Positions 8,703-16,954 of a DNA stretch of 47,032 nt are shown one piece after another; positions within the stretch are counted from its first letter, which is position 1; the number at the start of each line of letters is the position of its first letter. The position numbers and the translations under genes are program-made. This stretch comes from Terriglobia bacterium (GTDB taxonomy: Bacteria > Acidobacteriota > Terriglobia > Terriglobales > Acidobacteriaceae), in assembly GCA_020073525.1 (NCBI GenBank), contig JAIQFA010000035.1:1-47032 (forward strand), in the 5' to 3' direction. The notes beneath the pieces were generated by a model. That model saw only the letters and a program-made list of their open reading frames with translations. It searched no databases and was not told the DNA's origin.

Positions 8703-9632
8703 ATGAAGAATTTGTGTATTGCGGTTTTACTTCTGTGCGCAACAGCAGCCTTCGCCATGCCCATCGCCTCGTCGGCGCGTGCCATGGTGCCTTCTGAAAT
8801 TCAGCAACTGATCGGCGTCGACTACCGGGCGCTCAAAGATTCTCCGACGGCGATGGCTCTCAAACAACAGGTCCTGCCCGACAACCTGAAGGAACTTGAG
8901 ACGGCTCTGAAGGGCATTGGCATTGATGCCGAGCACGATCTCGACCAGCTCAACTTCGCTTCCTTCCGTACCGAGAAGAAGGGCATTCAAACTATCGGTG
9001 TAGCGGCTGGATCATTCTCTGCCAAGGCTGTTCTCAAGAAGATGAAGCTCAAGAAGATTGCCGGCACCAAGTACGGCACGTCTCTCATTTACCCCATGGA
9101 CAATGGTCTGGTGATGACATTCCTGGATGACAACACGCTGGCCTTCGGCACGCCGGCCTCGTTGCACAGCGCGCTTGACACGCGCGACGGCAAGCGCCCC
9201 TCGCTCGATTCCAATCCGCAAATGGCCGAACAGATGGCGGCTGTCGATGGTGCCCCCGTGTGGAGCATCCTCGATCAGAAGGGAACCCAGGCCATGATGT
9301 ATTCGGCGCTGGGCGATGCCGCCAAGGTTGCCGACTACGAGACCCTGAAGAAGCGCATTCTGGCTTCTCGCTACACCATGAACTTCCAGAGCGGAGTGAA
9401 TTTCGATCTCAGCGTGCTCACGTCCGACTCGATGACTGCTGCAACGCTCTCTACGATCGTCAAGGGCGGCATGCTCTACAAGAAGATGAATGCCACCCCG
9501 GCTGAGAAGACAGCCCTGGATGCGACCACGGTAGATTCCGACAGCGCAAATCTGCAGCTCCACTTCAAGAGCGACGACCAGAAGTTCCAGGCGTTGATGC
9601 ACTCGCCGCTGTTCGCCGCTGTCTCGCACTAA
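8703..9632 (+). CDS. Secreted protein of unknown function
   Basis: 309 residues from ATG 8703, chosen because TTGAGGAATTCT precedes it and a signal peptide follows directly (MKNLCIAVLLLCATAAFA with a likely cut after AFA). The upstream in-frame ATG at 8646 would bury the signal. The mature part has no cysteines or metal motifs that I recognise. It alternates charged helices and Gly-rich turns (IGVAAGSFSAKAVLKKMKLK; GLVMTFLDDNTLAFGTPASL), which looks like a soluble periplasmic or surface domain. I cannot assign a family. It is monocistronic: a strong terminator follows 28 bases after the stop. Confidence 0.85.
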   Translation: MKNLCIAVLLLCATAAFAMPIASSARAMVPSEIQQLIGVDYRALKDSPTAMALKQQVLPDNLKELETALKGIGIDAEHDLDQLNFASFRTEKKGIQTIGVAAGSFSAKAVLKKMKLKKIAGTKYGTSLIYPMDNGLVMTFLDDNTLAFGTPASLHSALDTRDGKRPSLDSNPQMAEQMAAVDGAPVWSILDQKGTQAMMYSALGDAAKVADYETLKKRILASRYTMNFQSGVNFDLSVLTSDSMTAATLSTIVKGGMLYKKMNATPAEKTALDATTVDSDSANLQLHFKSDDQKFQALMHSPLFAAVSH

Positions 9633-9660
9633 CGCTTCGTAGAATTCGAAGCAGGAATAG

Positions 9661-9692
9661 CGTCCCGGAAAGTTTCTCCGGGACGTTTTTTT
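9661..9692 (+). terminator. Intrinsic terminator
   Basis: CGTCCCGGA and TCCGGGACG form a 9-bp stem around a short loop, directly followed by seven T. It ends the transcript of the secreted protein encoded at 8703-9632. Confidence 0.9.
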
Positions 9693-9713
9693 GCGGTGAG
9701 CCGTTTCGTGTGG

Positions 9714-9753
9714 GGACGGGCGCCCCGCCCGTCCAAGCCGAGCGAAGCTCGGC
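9714..9753. repeat. Two adjacent GC-rich hairpins
   Basis: GGACGGGCG/CGCCCGTCC (9714-9722 and 9726-9734, 3-base loop) is followed 2 bases later by GCCGAGC-GAA-GCTCGGC (9737-9753). Both stems are perfect and neither has a T-run. This pair of tight hairpins between genes looks like a REP-type dispersed element. It lies just before the DUF885 gene. Confidence 0.65.
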
Positions 9754-9786
9754 AGGCTCTCACACAATCTCCGAATTCGCTATAAG

Positions 9787-11550
9787 ATGCCAGTCATGCT
9801 CAACGTGCGTCTTGTTTGCAGACGTCTTCTACCCCTGATGTTCGCGGCGTTCATTTTCGGATCTACGATCGACCAACCGCTGCTAGCGGAGGACAAGCCT
9901 GGTTCTCTCGAAACGCTGGCCAGTGACTTCTGGCAGTGGCGCGCCCGCTACCAGCCGTTTTCAACGGACGACATACCGCGCATCGAGCGTCCCATGGCGG
10001 GCCCACGGGATTGGTCCGCTGCTTCGATTGCGAAGCAGAAAACGGCTCTGGTTGATTTCGAAAAGCAGTGGAAACAGATCGACCCGACGGGTTGGAGCGT
10101 GGCGCGGCAAGTCGATTACCGGTTGATCGGCTCGGCGATCGCGCGGGTGCGCTGGGAGCTGGACGTCAATCTTCGGTGGAAGCGCGATCCGTCGTTCTAT
10201 CTCGATCAGACGCTCACTGCGCTGCTCGAAGCGCTACTGCAGCCTCCGCCGTTCGATGCATTGCGGAGCCGCGAGATTGTGGACCGCATGGAAAACATTC
10301 CTAAGATTATCGAGGACGGGAAGGCAAACCTCCGCGCGGTTCGGCCCTTTGCGGCATTGGCCATCGGAGAGCTTCAGCAGATTCGACCGGAACTAGAGCG
10401 AGTGGAGCGCGAGGTCTCGCCCCTGCTTCATGACAGCACTTCGGCGAATGACAGGCTGGCCACGGAATTTAAATCGGCGACGGAGAAAGCCATTCTTGCG
10501 TTGGAATCGTATCGGACATGGTTGCAAGCGCGCCTCGACACGATGCCTGAAAATGCGGCCGTCGGGCGGGAGAACTACGAATTCTTTCTCCACAAAGTTG
10601 CGCTTCTTCCGTGTAACCCCGAACAACTGCTGTCCATCAGTCGTCAGGAATGGGCCCGCTCGCTGGCCTTCGAGCAATACGAAAAGCAGCGGAATCAGGG
10701 ACTGCCCGAGCTCAAGCTGGCGGGCAATCTGCAAGAGGAGATCGACCGGGTAAAGCGGGACGAGCTCGCCGTCCGAAAATTTCTTGAAGACAAGGGCATT
10801 CTCACTGTGCCCTCCGAAGTTCGGCACTACACTCTCAGGCCCATGCCGGGTTATCTCGACGCGCTCTCGGATTTTGGAGAAATGGATGACTTTACTGGCC
10901 CGTCAAGGTTGAATGACGATGGCGTGCGCTGGGGCAGCCCGCCGTCGCTCCAACTGGGATATTTTTGGCTGGCGATGGCCAAGGATCCGCGGCCGGAAAT
11001 TACGCACGAGGGCGTGCCGGGACATTATTTTCAGATGAGTCTGTCGTGGCGGCATCCCGATCTGATTCGGCGCCACTACTACGATTCGGGAGCAAACGAA
11101 GGAATCGGCTTTTATGCCGAAGAAATGATGCTGCAGGCGGGGCTCTTTGATGACAGCCCGCGCAGCCGTGAAATCATCTACAACTTCATGCGCTTGCGTG
11201 CCTTACGAGTGGAAGTGGATGTAAAGCTTGCACTCGGGTCGTTTACTATGGCGCAGGCCGCCGACTACCTTGCGCAACACGTCCCCATGGATAAGAAGTC
11301 GGCGGAGGCAGAAGCGGCGCTCTTTGCTACCACTCCCGGACAAGCCATCAGCTACCAGATCGGAAAGAGCCAGATCCTGCATTTTCTCGCCGATGCCAGG
11401 CTGGCGCAGGGCGACAAGTTCAGCTTGCGCGCGTTTCACGATTTCCTGTGGACCAACGGCAACGTGCCAATTGCTTTACAACAGTGGGAGTACCTCGGGA
11501 AAGACGACGACCTGCAGATCATCGATAATAGAAACGATAATAGAAACTAA
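9787..11550 (+). CDS. DUF885 family secreted metallopeptidase-like protein
   Basis: 587 residues with an N-terminal signal sequence (RRLLPLMFAAFIFGS, cut probably near LLAED). The zinc-peptidase-like motif HEGVPGHYFQ (His407, Glu408, His413) and the later NEGIGFYAEEMM are the hallmark segments of the DUF885 family, whose members are thought to be carboxypeptidase-like. The substrate is unknown, and action in the periplasm is inferred from the signal. It lies 47 bases upstream of galK on the same strand, so it may share the transcript without an obvious functional link. The 3' end carries a short repeated string (GATAATAGAAAC twice). Confidence 0.9.
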   Translation: MPVMLNVRLVCRRLLPLMFAAFIFGSTIDQPLLAEDKPGSLETLASDFWQWRARYQPFSTDDIPRIERPMAGPRDWSAASIAKQKTALVDFEKQWKQIDPTGWSVARQVDYRLIGSAIARVRWELDVNLRWKRDPSFYLDQTLTALLEALLQPPPFDALRSREIVDRMENIPKIIEDGKANLRAVRPFAALAIGELQQIRPELERVEREVSPLLHDSTSANDRLATEFKSATEKAILALESYRTWLQARLDTMPENAAVGRENYEFFLHKVALLPCNPEQLLSISRQEWARSLAFEQYEKQRNQGLPELKLAGNLQEEIDRVKRDELAVRKFLEDKGILTVPSEVRHYTLRPMPGYLDALSDFGEMDDFTGPSRLNDDGVRWGSPPSLQLGYFWLAMAKDPRPEITHEGVPGHYFQMSLSWRHPDLIRRHYYDSGANEGIGFYAEEMMLQAGLFDDSPRSREIIYNFMRLRALRVEVDVKLALGSFTMAQAADYLAQHVPMDKKSAEAEAALFATTPGQAISYQIGKSQILHFLADARLAQGDKFSLRAFHDFLWTNGNVPIALQQWEYLGKDDDLQIIDNRNDNRN

Positions 11551-11597
11551 AGAGTAGAGGCCTTAAACGATCTTTCAGGAGGCGGCAGGTTCAAGAA

Positions 11598-12791
11598 ATG
11601 GTTGATGCCAAGCGGACGCTGGAGGACAGCACCGATCTTATGCGGCGCAGCTTCGTCGAGCGATTTGGCGGGTCGCCACGCATTTACCGGGCTCCGGGAC
11701 GAGTCAACTTGATCGGCGAACACACTGACTACAACGATGGATTCGTGATGCCCGCGGCCATCGGTTTCCATACTCGGATCGCGATCGCTCCTCGCTCGGA
11801 CCGGAAGCTCGTCGTTTACTCCGAAAATTACTCAGACCAGGTCGAGTTCGATCTCGATCATCTGCCAGCCAAGTGCGCCGGGCATTGGAGCGACTACGTG
11901 GTTGGTGTTGTAAAAATGCTGGTGCATGCAGGTAAGGAACTGCGAGGGGCACACCTGTTAGTAGATGGGAATGTGCCCCAGGGTGCGGGACTGAGTTCGT
12001 CCGCTTCGATTGAAGTCGCCGTCGGGTATGCTCTTCTCGATCTGGCCAACCCTGCGATTGAAGGAGAAAGTCTCGACCGAACGAAGCTGGCCTTGCTGTG
12101 CCAGCGGGCGGAAAACGAGTTTGTCGGCGCGCGCTGCGGGATCATGGATCAATTTGTTTCGAGCCACGGAGAACGCGGGAAGGCGCTGCTGCTCGATTGC
12201 CGTTCTCTCAAATACCGGCAGTTGCCGCTGCCCGACGGTGTGGCCCTAGCGGTCTGTAACACCATGGTCAAACACAGCATCGCCCAGGGGGAGTACAACC
12301 AGCGGCGGGCCGAATGCGAAGCCGGTGTGCGCGGCCTGTCCAAGCATTTGCCGAACGCGCGAGCCTTGCGGGATGTGACGCCGGAGGCGCTGGAGGCCTA
12401 TGGGGAGGAATTGCCGGACGTGGTCCGGCGGCGCTGCCGCCACGTGATTGGGGAAAACGCGCGTGTTCTTCAGGCAGCGTCGGCTCTAGAAATCGGGGAC
12501 TTGGCGGCGTTCGGAAAGCTGATGCGGGAGTCTCATCGAAGCCTGCGAGATGATTTTGAGGTGAGCTGCGCTGAACTCGATTTGATGGTGGAACTCGCCG
12601 AGCAGGTGGAGGGTGTTTATGGGACGCGAATGACGGGAGGCGGTTTCGGCGGCTGCACAATCACGCTGGTTCGGGCTGACTGCGTCGAAGCGTTTCAGCA
12701 GACAGTGCGGCAAGGCTATGAGCGTGGGACCGGCTGCAGACCGGAGATCTACGTCTGCTCCGCCGCGGATGGGGTAGGCCGGGTGGCTTGA
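11598..12791 (+). CDS. galK: Galactokinase
   Basis: 397 residues, GHMP kinase family. It phosphorylates galactose at C1 in the first committed step of the Leloir pathway in the cytoplasm. The galactokinase signature GRVNLIGEHTDYN (residues 34-46), the GHMP motif 2 PQGAGLSSSAS (about 130-140) and the C-terminal motif TGGGFGGCTI (about 350) are all intact. A strong AGGAGGCGG ribosome site lies upstream of ATG 11598. It is first of the compact galK-galE-galT set. Confidence 0.97.
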   Translation: MVDAKRTLEDSTDLMRRSFVERFGGSPRIYRAPGRVNLIGEHTDYNDGFVMPAAIGFHTRIAIAPRSDRKLVVYSENYSDQVEFDLDHLPAKCAGHWSDYVVGVVKMLVHAGKELRGAHLLVDGNVPQGAGLSSSASIEVAVGYALLDLANPAIEGESLDRTKLALLCQRAENEFVGARCGIMDQFVSSHGERGKALLLDCRSLKYRQLPLPDGVALAVCNTMVKHSIAQGEYNQRRAECEAGVRGLSKHLPNARALRDVTPEALEAYGEELPDVVRRRCRHVIGENARVLQAASALEIGDLAAFGKLMRESHRSLRDDFEVSCAELDLMVELAEQVEGVYGTRMTGGGFGGCTITLVRADCVEAFQQTVRQGYERGTGCRPEIYVCSAADGVGRVA

Positions 12792-12815
12792 AAGCCGCCT
12801 GAGAAAAGGGAGTGA

Positions 12816-13811
12816 ATGAAGGTTCTAGTCACGGGGGGAGCGGGCTACATCGGCAGCGTGGTTGCCGATGAACTCTTGCAGGCAGGACACCAGGTTGTCG
12901 CCTTCGATAACCTGAGTCGCGGCCATCGCCAGGCAGTGCCGAAAAACGCTGAGCTGGTCGTGGGCGACTTGGCGGACCGCGCTGGTCTTGACCAGTTACT
13001 GCGGTCGCGCGCGATTGATGCCGTCATGCATTTTGCGGCGCTGATCGAGGCGGGCGAGTCGATGAAGGCTCCGCAAGAATTCTTTCGCAACAACACTGCC
13101 AATGCGCTGACCCTGCTCGAGGCGATGCTCGCCGCGGGAGTAAAGCGTTTTGTGTTCTCGTCGACGGCCGCATTGTTCGGGAACCCCGAGCGCACCCCGA
13201 TTGAGGAGGACGATCGCCTTCAGCCCACCAACGCCTATGGTGAATCGAAGCTGCTGGTGGAGCGCATGCTGACATGGTTCCATCAGATTCATGGTCTTGG
13301 CTATGCCAGCCTGCGATATTTCAATGCTGCCGGTGCGTCCCGTCCCGACAAGGGTGAGGCGCACCAGCCCGAGACCCACCTGATCCCCCGGATCCTGCAA
13401 GTGGCACTCGGACGAACCAAACACGTCAATATCTTCGGCACCGACTACTCCACGCCGGATGGTACTTGCGTTCGCGACTACATACACGTCAGCGACTTGG
13501 CGCATGCGCACCTGCTGGCGCTGCATGCGCTGGAAAATTCTCCCAAGAACTCCAGCCCGCTGATCTACAACCTGGGCAATGGGCAAGGCTTCAGCGTGCG
13601 CCAGGTGGTCGAAGTGGCGCGCAACGTCACGGGCCATCCGATTCCCGTGATTGAATCGCCGCGACGGCCGGGAGATCCAGCGGTGTTAATCGCCAGCTCG
13701 GAAAAAATTCGGCGCGACCTGGGCTGGCAACCGAGATTTGGAGATTTGAAGTCGATTGTGGAGAGCGCGTGGCAGTGGCATCGCGCTTATCCCAATGGAT
13801 ACCCGGATTAA
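12816..13811 (+). CDS. galE: UDP-glucose 4-epimerase
   Basis: 331 residues, short-chain dehydrogenase fold. It interconverts UDP-galactose and UDP-glucose with tightly bound NAD. The nucleotide-binding motif GGAGYIGS is at residues 7-14, the catalytic serine region is FSSTAALFG (113-121), and the Tyr-Lys pair is YGESK (Tyr141, Lys145). It starts 24 bases after galK with AAGGGAG just before the ATG. Its TAA overlaps the galT start by one base. Length is typical. Confidence 0.97.
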   Translation: MKVLVTGGAGYIGSVVADELLQAGHQVVAFDNLSRGHRQAVPKNAELVVGDLADRAGLDQLLRSRAIDAVMHFAALIEAGESMKAPQEFFRNNTANALTLLEAMLAAGVKRFVFSSTAALFGNPERTPIEEDDRLQPTNAYGESKLLVERMLTWFHQIHGLGYASLRYFNAAGASRPDKGEAHQPETHLIPRILQVALGRTKHVNIFGTDYSTPDGTCVRDYIHVSDLAHAHLLALHALENSPKNSSPLIYNLGNGQGFSVRQVVEVARNVTGHPIPVIESPRRPGDPAVLIASSEKIRRDLGWQPRFGDLKSIVESAWQWHRAYPNGYPD

Positions 13812-14902
13812 TGGCATACAAAATTCAACCCATGAACTTTTCTGAACTGGCATCGCAGCCGCATCGCCGCTTCAATCCCCTGACCCGCGAATGGGTGCTG
13901 GTGTCGCCGCATCGCGCCCAGAGGCCGTGGCAGGGACAGGTGGAAAGCGTTCCGCCGGAAGCGGCAGCACAGTACGATCCAAATTGTTACCTCTGCCCCG
14001 GCAATGCTCGAGCGGGAGGAATGACCAACCCCGCCTACACCGAGACATTTGTCTTTGACAATGATTTCGCGGCGCTGAAGCCGGATACGCCTGCCGGCGA
14101 AGTTCAGGAGAAGGGACTGCTAGTGGCTCGAAGCGAAGCGGGACGGTGCCGGGTCGTCTGTTTCTCGCCCCGTCATGATCTTACGATGGCGCGGATGAGC
14201 GTCGCCGAAATACGACATGTTGTCGATACCTGGGTGCGAGAGTTCTCGGCACTCGCGCGCGATCCGAACATCCAGTCGGTGCAGATCTTCGAGAATCGCG
14301 GCGCGATGATGGGATGCAGTAATCCCCACCCGCACGGACAGATCTGGGCGAACCAATCTCTTCCCAATGAACTGGCGAAGGAACTGGCCGCGTTCGCCGA
14401 CTACCGGCAATTGCACGGCACGACTCTGTTGAACGATTACCTCGACCTTGAACTGAAGAAACAAGAACGATTGGTGTGCGCCAACAAGCATTTTGTTTTG
14501 CTGGTGCCGTTCTGGGCGGTCTGGCCGTTTGAGACTCTGCTGGTTAGCCGGAGATGCGTTTCGGCTCTCGACGAGCTGCATGACGAGGAGCGCACCGCCT
14601 TGGCCGAAATTCTTCGCCAAGCCACGGTTCGTTACGACAATTTATTTCGCACGTCGTTTCCTTACACCATGGGTTTCCATCAACGGCCAACCGATGGCGC
14701 TGAATATCCGGAATTCCACCTGCACGCGCATTTCTATCCGCCCCTGCTGCGCTCGGCAACGATCAAGAAATTCATGGTGGGTTACGAGATGTTGGGCATG
14801 CCGCAGCGGGACATTACCCCGGAAACGGCCGCACAGTGGTTGCGGGAAGTTCCGGCACAGCATTATCTGGATCTGCCGTTGCCCCCGATTTCTGCGCGTT
14901 AA
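13811..14902 (+). CDS. galT: Galactose-1-phosphate uridylyltransferase
   Basis: 363 residues. It transfers UMP from UDP-glucose to galactose-1-phosphate and completes the Leloir set. The active-site motif [10 protein letters not shown] (residues 170-179) has the nucleophilic His175 by family analogy. A CYLC pair (Cys59, Cys62) and the later [10 protein letters not shown] are consistent with the metal sites. The chosen ATG 13811 shares its A with the galE stop (TAATG), a translational coupling arrangement. A second ATG eight codons in (13832) is possible. Confidence 0.96.
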   Translation: MAYKIQPMNFSELASQPHRRFNPLTREWVLVSPHRAQRPWQGQVESVPPEAAAQYDPNCYLCPGNARAGGMTNPAYTETFVFDNDFAALKPDTPAGEVQEKGLLVARSEAGRCRVVCFSPRHDLTMARMSVAEIRHVVDTWVREFSALARDPNIQSVQIFENRGAMMGCSNPHPHGQIWANQSLPNELAKELAAFADYRQLHGTTLLNDYLDLELKKQERLVCANKHFVLLVPFWAVWPFETLLVSRRCVSALDELHDEERTALAEILRQATVRYDNLFRTSFPYTMGFHQRPTDGAEYPEFHLHAHFYPPLLRSATIKKFMVGYEMLGMPQRDITPETAAQWLREVPAQHYLDLPLPPISAR

Positions 14903-14970
14903 GTCTCACAGAAACAGTCGCCTACAGAGGCTGTTGGCAACATCAAACGACAGGACCCAAACATTTTGAT

Positions 14971-15010
14971 ACTTCGGATTCAAAGTTTGCATCGAAGCTG
15001 GTACCGAAGT
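14971..15010. promoter_or_regulatory. Inverted repeat upstream of the sulfur operon promoter
   Basis: ACTTCGG (14971-14977) and CCGAAGT (15004-15010) are inverted, with arm centres 33 bases apart, about three helical turns. The right arm ends 3 bases before the proposed -35 box of the sulfur operon, where a dimeric activator such as a LysR-type protein could bind. No regulator gene is nearby, so the role is a guess. Confidence 0.35.
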
Positions 15011-15013
15011 TTA

Positions 15014-15042
15014 TTGACCTCGGGAGTGGTTCAACCTACTAT
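15014..15042 (+). promoter_or_regulatory. Promoter of the polycysteine leader and sulfur operon
   Basis: TTGACC (15014-15019) and TACTAT (15037-15042) are separated by exactly 17 bases. They match the sigma-70 hexamers at five and four of six positions. The expected start point, about 7-8 bases past the -10 box, is A15050, the first base of an ATG. This predicts a leaderless message. Confidence 0.65.
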
Positions 15043-15049
15043 GCAGACT

Positions 15050-15139
15050 ATGTCGATGCAAAGTCTCTGCGCGATGTGCATGTGCGCTTGTTGTTGTTGT
15101 GCATGTGTGTGCCCTGGCGCGGGGAGGTTGCCGACTTAA
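15050..15139 (+). CDS. Polycysteine leader peptide (attenuator uORF)
   Basis: 29 codons then TAA. Nine are Cys (positions 7, 10, 12, 14-17, 19, 21), including four consecutive TGT codons at 15089-15100. It reads MSMQSLCAMCMC then ACCCCACVC then PGAGRLPT. It stands directly after a promoter whose predicted start is the A of this ATG, and no ribosome site sits close to it, so translation may be leaderless. In-frame ATGs at 15041 and 15056 are alternatives. It precedes a sulfite reductase/APS reductase operon and is followed by an intrinsic terminator, so it most likely senses charged tRNA-Cys by ribosome pausing. Polycysteine upstream ORFs that control sulfur genes are known from mycobacteria; I am not aware of one in this group. 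Confidence 0.8.
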   Translation: MSMQSLCAMCMCACCCCACVCPGAGRLPT

Positions 15140-15202
15140 AAGTTTTCTTTAGAAACCGGCACTTATAACCCACCGCCAGATAAACCTGGCGGTGGTTTTT
15201 TT
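15114..15202 (+). terminator. Attenuator: antiterminator strand and intrinsic terminator
   Basis: The terminator is a perfect 10-bp stem CCACCGCCAG/CTGGCGGTGG (15170-15179 and 15186-15195) with a 6-base loop and seven T (15196-15202). CTGGCG at 15114-15119, in the Pro-Gly-Ala codons just after the last Cys codon of the leader, repeats the 3' arm. It can pair with CGCCAG (15174-15179), and further G-C pairs are possible past a bulge (15121-15124 with 15170-15173). That pairing would break the terminator. It lies 21 bases before the reductase start codon, so a terminator for the distant galT is unlikely to be its only role. Confidence 0.82.
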
Positions 15203-15223
15203 GTTTTAGGGGACAAACAGGCG

Positions 15224-16954
15224 ATGGCGAACACAGCAACAGAAACCAAGGCACAGAGAGTCGAACGTCTCAAACGCGCCAAGAATCCATGGGACGGGCT
15301 GGAAGAAATCCGGCGCTTCGCGCGCGAAGGATTCGAGTCCATTCCGCCAGAGTGGATCGGGACCTACTTTCGTTGGTGGGGCGTTTACACGCAGGGGGAT
15401 GGAGCTGGCGTCACTGGCGGCAAAGGCGGGGAAGGCAAGGCTCTCCAACGCTTCATGGTGAGAATCCGCATTCCCAACGGTCTGTTGCGTGCCGAGCAGC
15501 TGCGAACCATTGCCGATCTTACCCGTCGCCATGCCAACGGAATTGCCGATATCACCGTGCGCCAGAATATTCAGTTGCACTGGGTCACGATCGAGGCGCT
15601 TCCGGAACTGCTCGAAGCGCTCGCACACGTGGGCTTGAATACGACCAGCGCCTGCGGCGATGTTACGCGAAATGTTACCGGCTGCCCGGTCGCGGGAGTC
15701 GATGCCGACGAGATTTGCGATGCTTCGTCTCTGGTGCTCGAAGCCTCGCGAATGCTCGCGGGCAATGCCGATTTCTACAACCTTCCCCGTAAATTCAAGA
15801 TCTCGATCACCGGTTGCCGCGTGTGGTGCCCGTACCCGGAGATCAACGATGTGGGGTTGACCGCGACTACGCGTGTGCTACGCGGGACACCTGAAGTCGG
15901 ATTCTCACTGCGCGTTGCGGGAGGTCTTTCTGCCGAACCTTACCTGGGAGCGCGATTGAATGCGTTTGTCCGCTGGCACCAAGTGCTGCCTGCCATTCGA
16001 GGGATTGCCGAACTGTTTCGCGACTCGGAGGTGTTACGCGAACATCGCGAGCGGGCGCGGCTGAAGTTTCTCTTCCTGCGGCATGGCTGGACGGCGGAGA
16101 GTTTTATTGACGAACTGCAGCGGCGGGTTGGATTTGCATTTGACCCTGCTGTCGAGGAACAGCCGCCAGCCGACGTTTATCGCGACCACGTGGGAATTCA
16201 TCCGCAAAAGCAGCCGGGCTATTGCTACGTAGGGGCCGCGGTTCTCCGCGGACGAATTACCGCCGAGCAAATGCACGCTGCCGCCGATTTGGCCGAGCGT
16301 TTTGCGTCCGGCGAACTGCGCACAACCAACATGCAGAACCTGCTGGTCGTCAATGTTCCCCGTCTGAATGCTGAAGACCTTGCCAAGGGATTGGACGGGA
16401 TTGGATTGAAAGTTGGCGGCTCGCCCTTCTTTCGCGGCACGGTCGCGTGCAGCGGCACGGAATTTTGCAAGCTGGCGATCACCGAGACGAAGAGCTTTTC
16501 CCGCTGGCTGGTGGAAGAACTGGAAGAGCGCCTGCCTGGCTTCGATCAGCACCTGAAGTTGCACGTGACTGGATGCCCGAATAGTTGCGGACAGCATTGG
16601 ATTGCTGACATTGGCATTGATGGCAAGAAGATGAAAATCGACGGCCGCCTCGTCGATGCCTACTACTTCTGCCTGGGCGGAGCGCTCGGTTTGCATCAGG
16701 CGACGGCACGGCCCGTGGGATATCGCTGTCCTGCAACCGAGGTTCCGGAGGCGATTGAAAGATTGCTCCGGCAATATCTCGCAGCTCGCGCACCGGGCGA
16801 GAACCTGCGCCAGTTCTTTTCCCGGCATACCGACACGGAGTTGCGGGAATTTCTGGCGGGCGCACCGGTGGATGCGGTTGCTCGTAATTTCCCGCCCGTG
16901 GGAGTGACGGAAACCGGAAGCTTAGCGCAAATAGCTGGAGGAGATGGTGACTAA
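15224..16954 (+). CDS. Ferredoxin-dependent sulfite (or nitrite) reductase
   Basis: 576 residues with the duplicated ferredoxin-like half-domains and siroheme/[4Fe-4S] domains of the NirA/SirA family. The cluster cysteines are visible as CSGTEFC (Cys409, Cys415) and CPNSC (Cys451, Cys455). It reduces sulfite to sulfide, or nitrite to ammonia, by six electrons in the cytoplasm. The operon partners (siroheme synthesis and APS reductase) and the polycysteine leader argue for sulfite. The ATG follows the attenuator terminator by 21 bases. Its end overlaps the next gene by 11 bases. Motifs alone do not settle the substrate. Confidence 0.93.
   Translation: MANTATETKAQRVERLKRAKNPWDGLEEIRRFAREGFESIPPEWIGTYFRWWGVYTQGDGAGVTGGKGGEGKALQRFMVRIRIPNGLLRAEQLRTIADLTRRHANGIADITVRQNIQLHWVTIEALPELLEALAHVGLNTTSACGDVTRNVTGCPVAGVDADEICDASSLVLEASRMLAGNADFYNLPRKFKISITGCRVWCPYPEINDVGLTATTRVLRGTPEVGFSLRVAGGLSAEPYLGARLNAFVRWHQVLPAIRGIAELFRDSEVLREHRERARLKFLFLRHGWTAESFIDELQRRVGFAFDPAVEEQPPADVYRDHVGIHPQKQPGYCYVGAAVLRGRITAEQMHAAADLAERFASGELRTTNMQNLLVVNVPRLNAEDLAKGLDGIGLKVGGSPFFRGTVACSGTEFCKLAITETKSFSRWLVEELEERLPGFDQHLKLHVTGCPNSCGQHWIADIGIDGKKMKIDGRLVDAYYFCLGGALGLHQATARPVGYRCPATEVPEAIERLLRQYLAARAPGENLRQFFSRHTDTELREFLAGAPVDAVARNFPPVGVTETGSLAQIAGGDGD

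Noticed and set aside
14836..15168. A 110-codon frame overlapping galT and the sulfur leader
   Set aside because: It begins inside galT in another frame, has no domain, and its Leu/Cys run is the shifted reading of the polycysteine codons.
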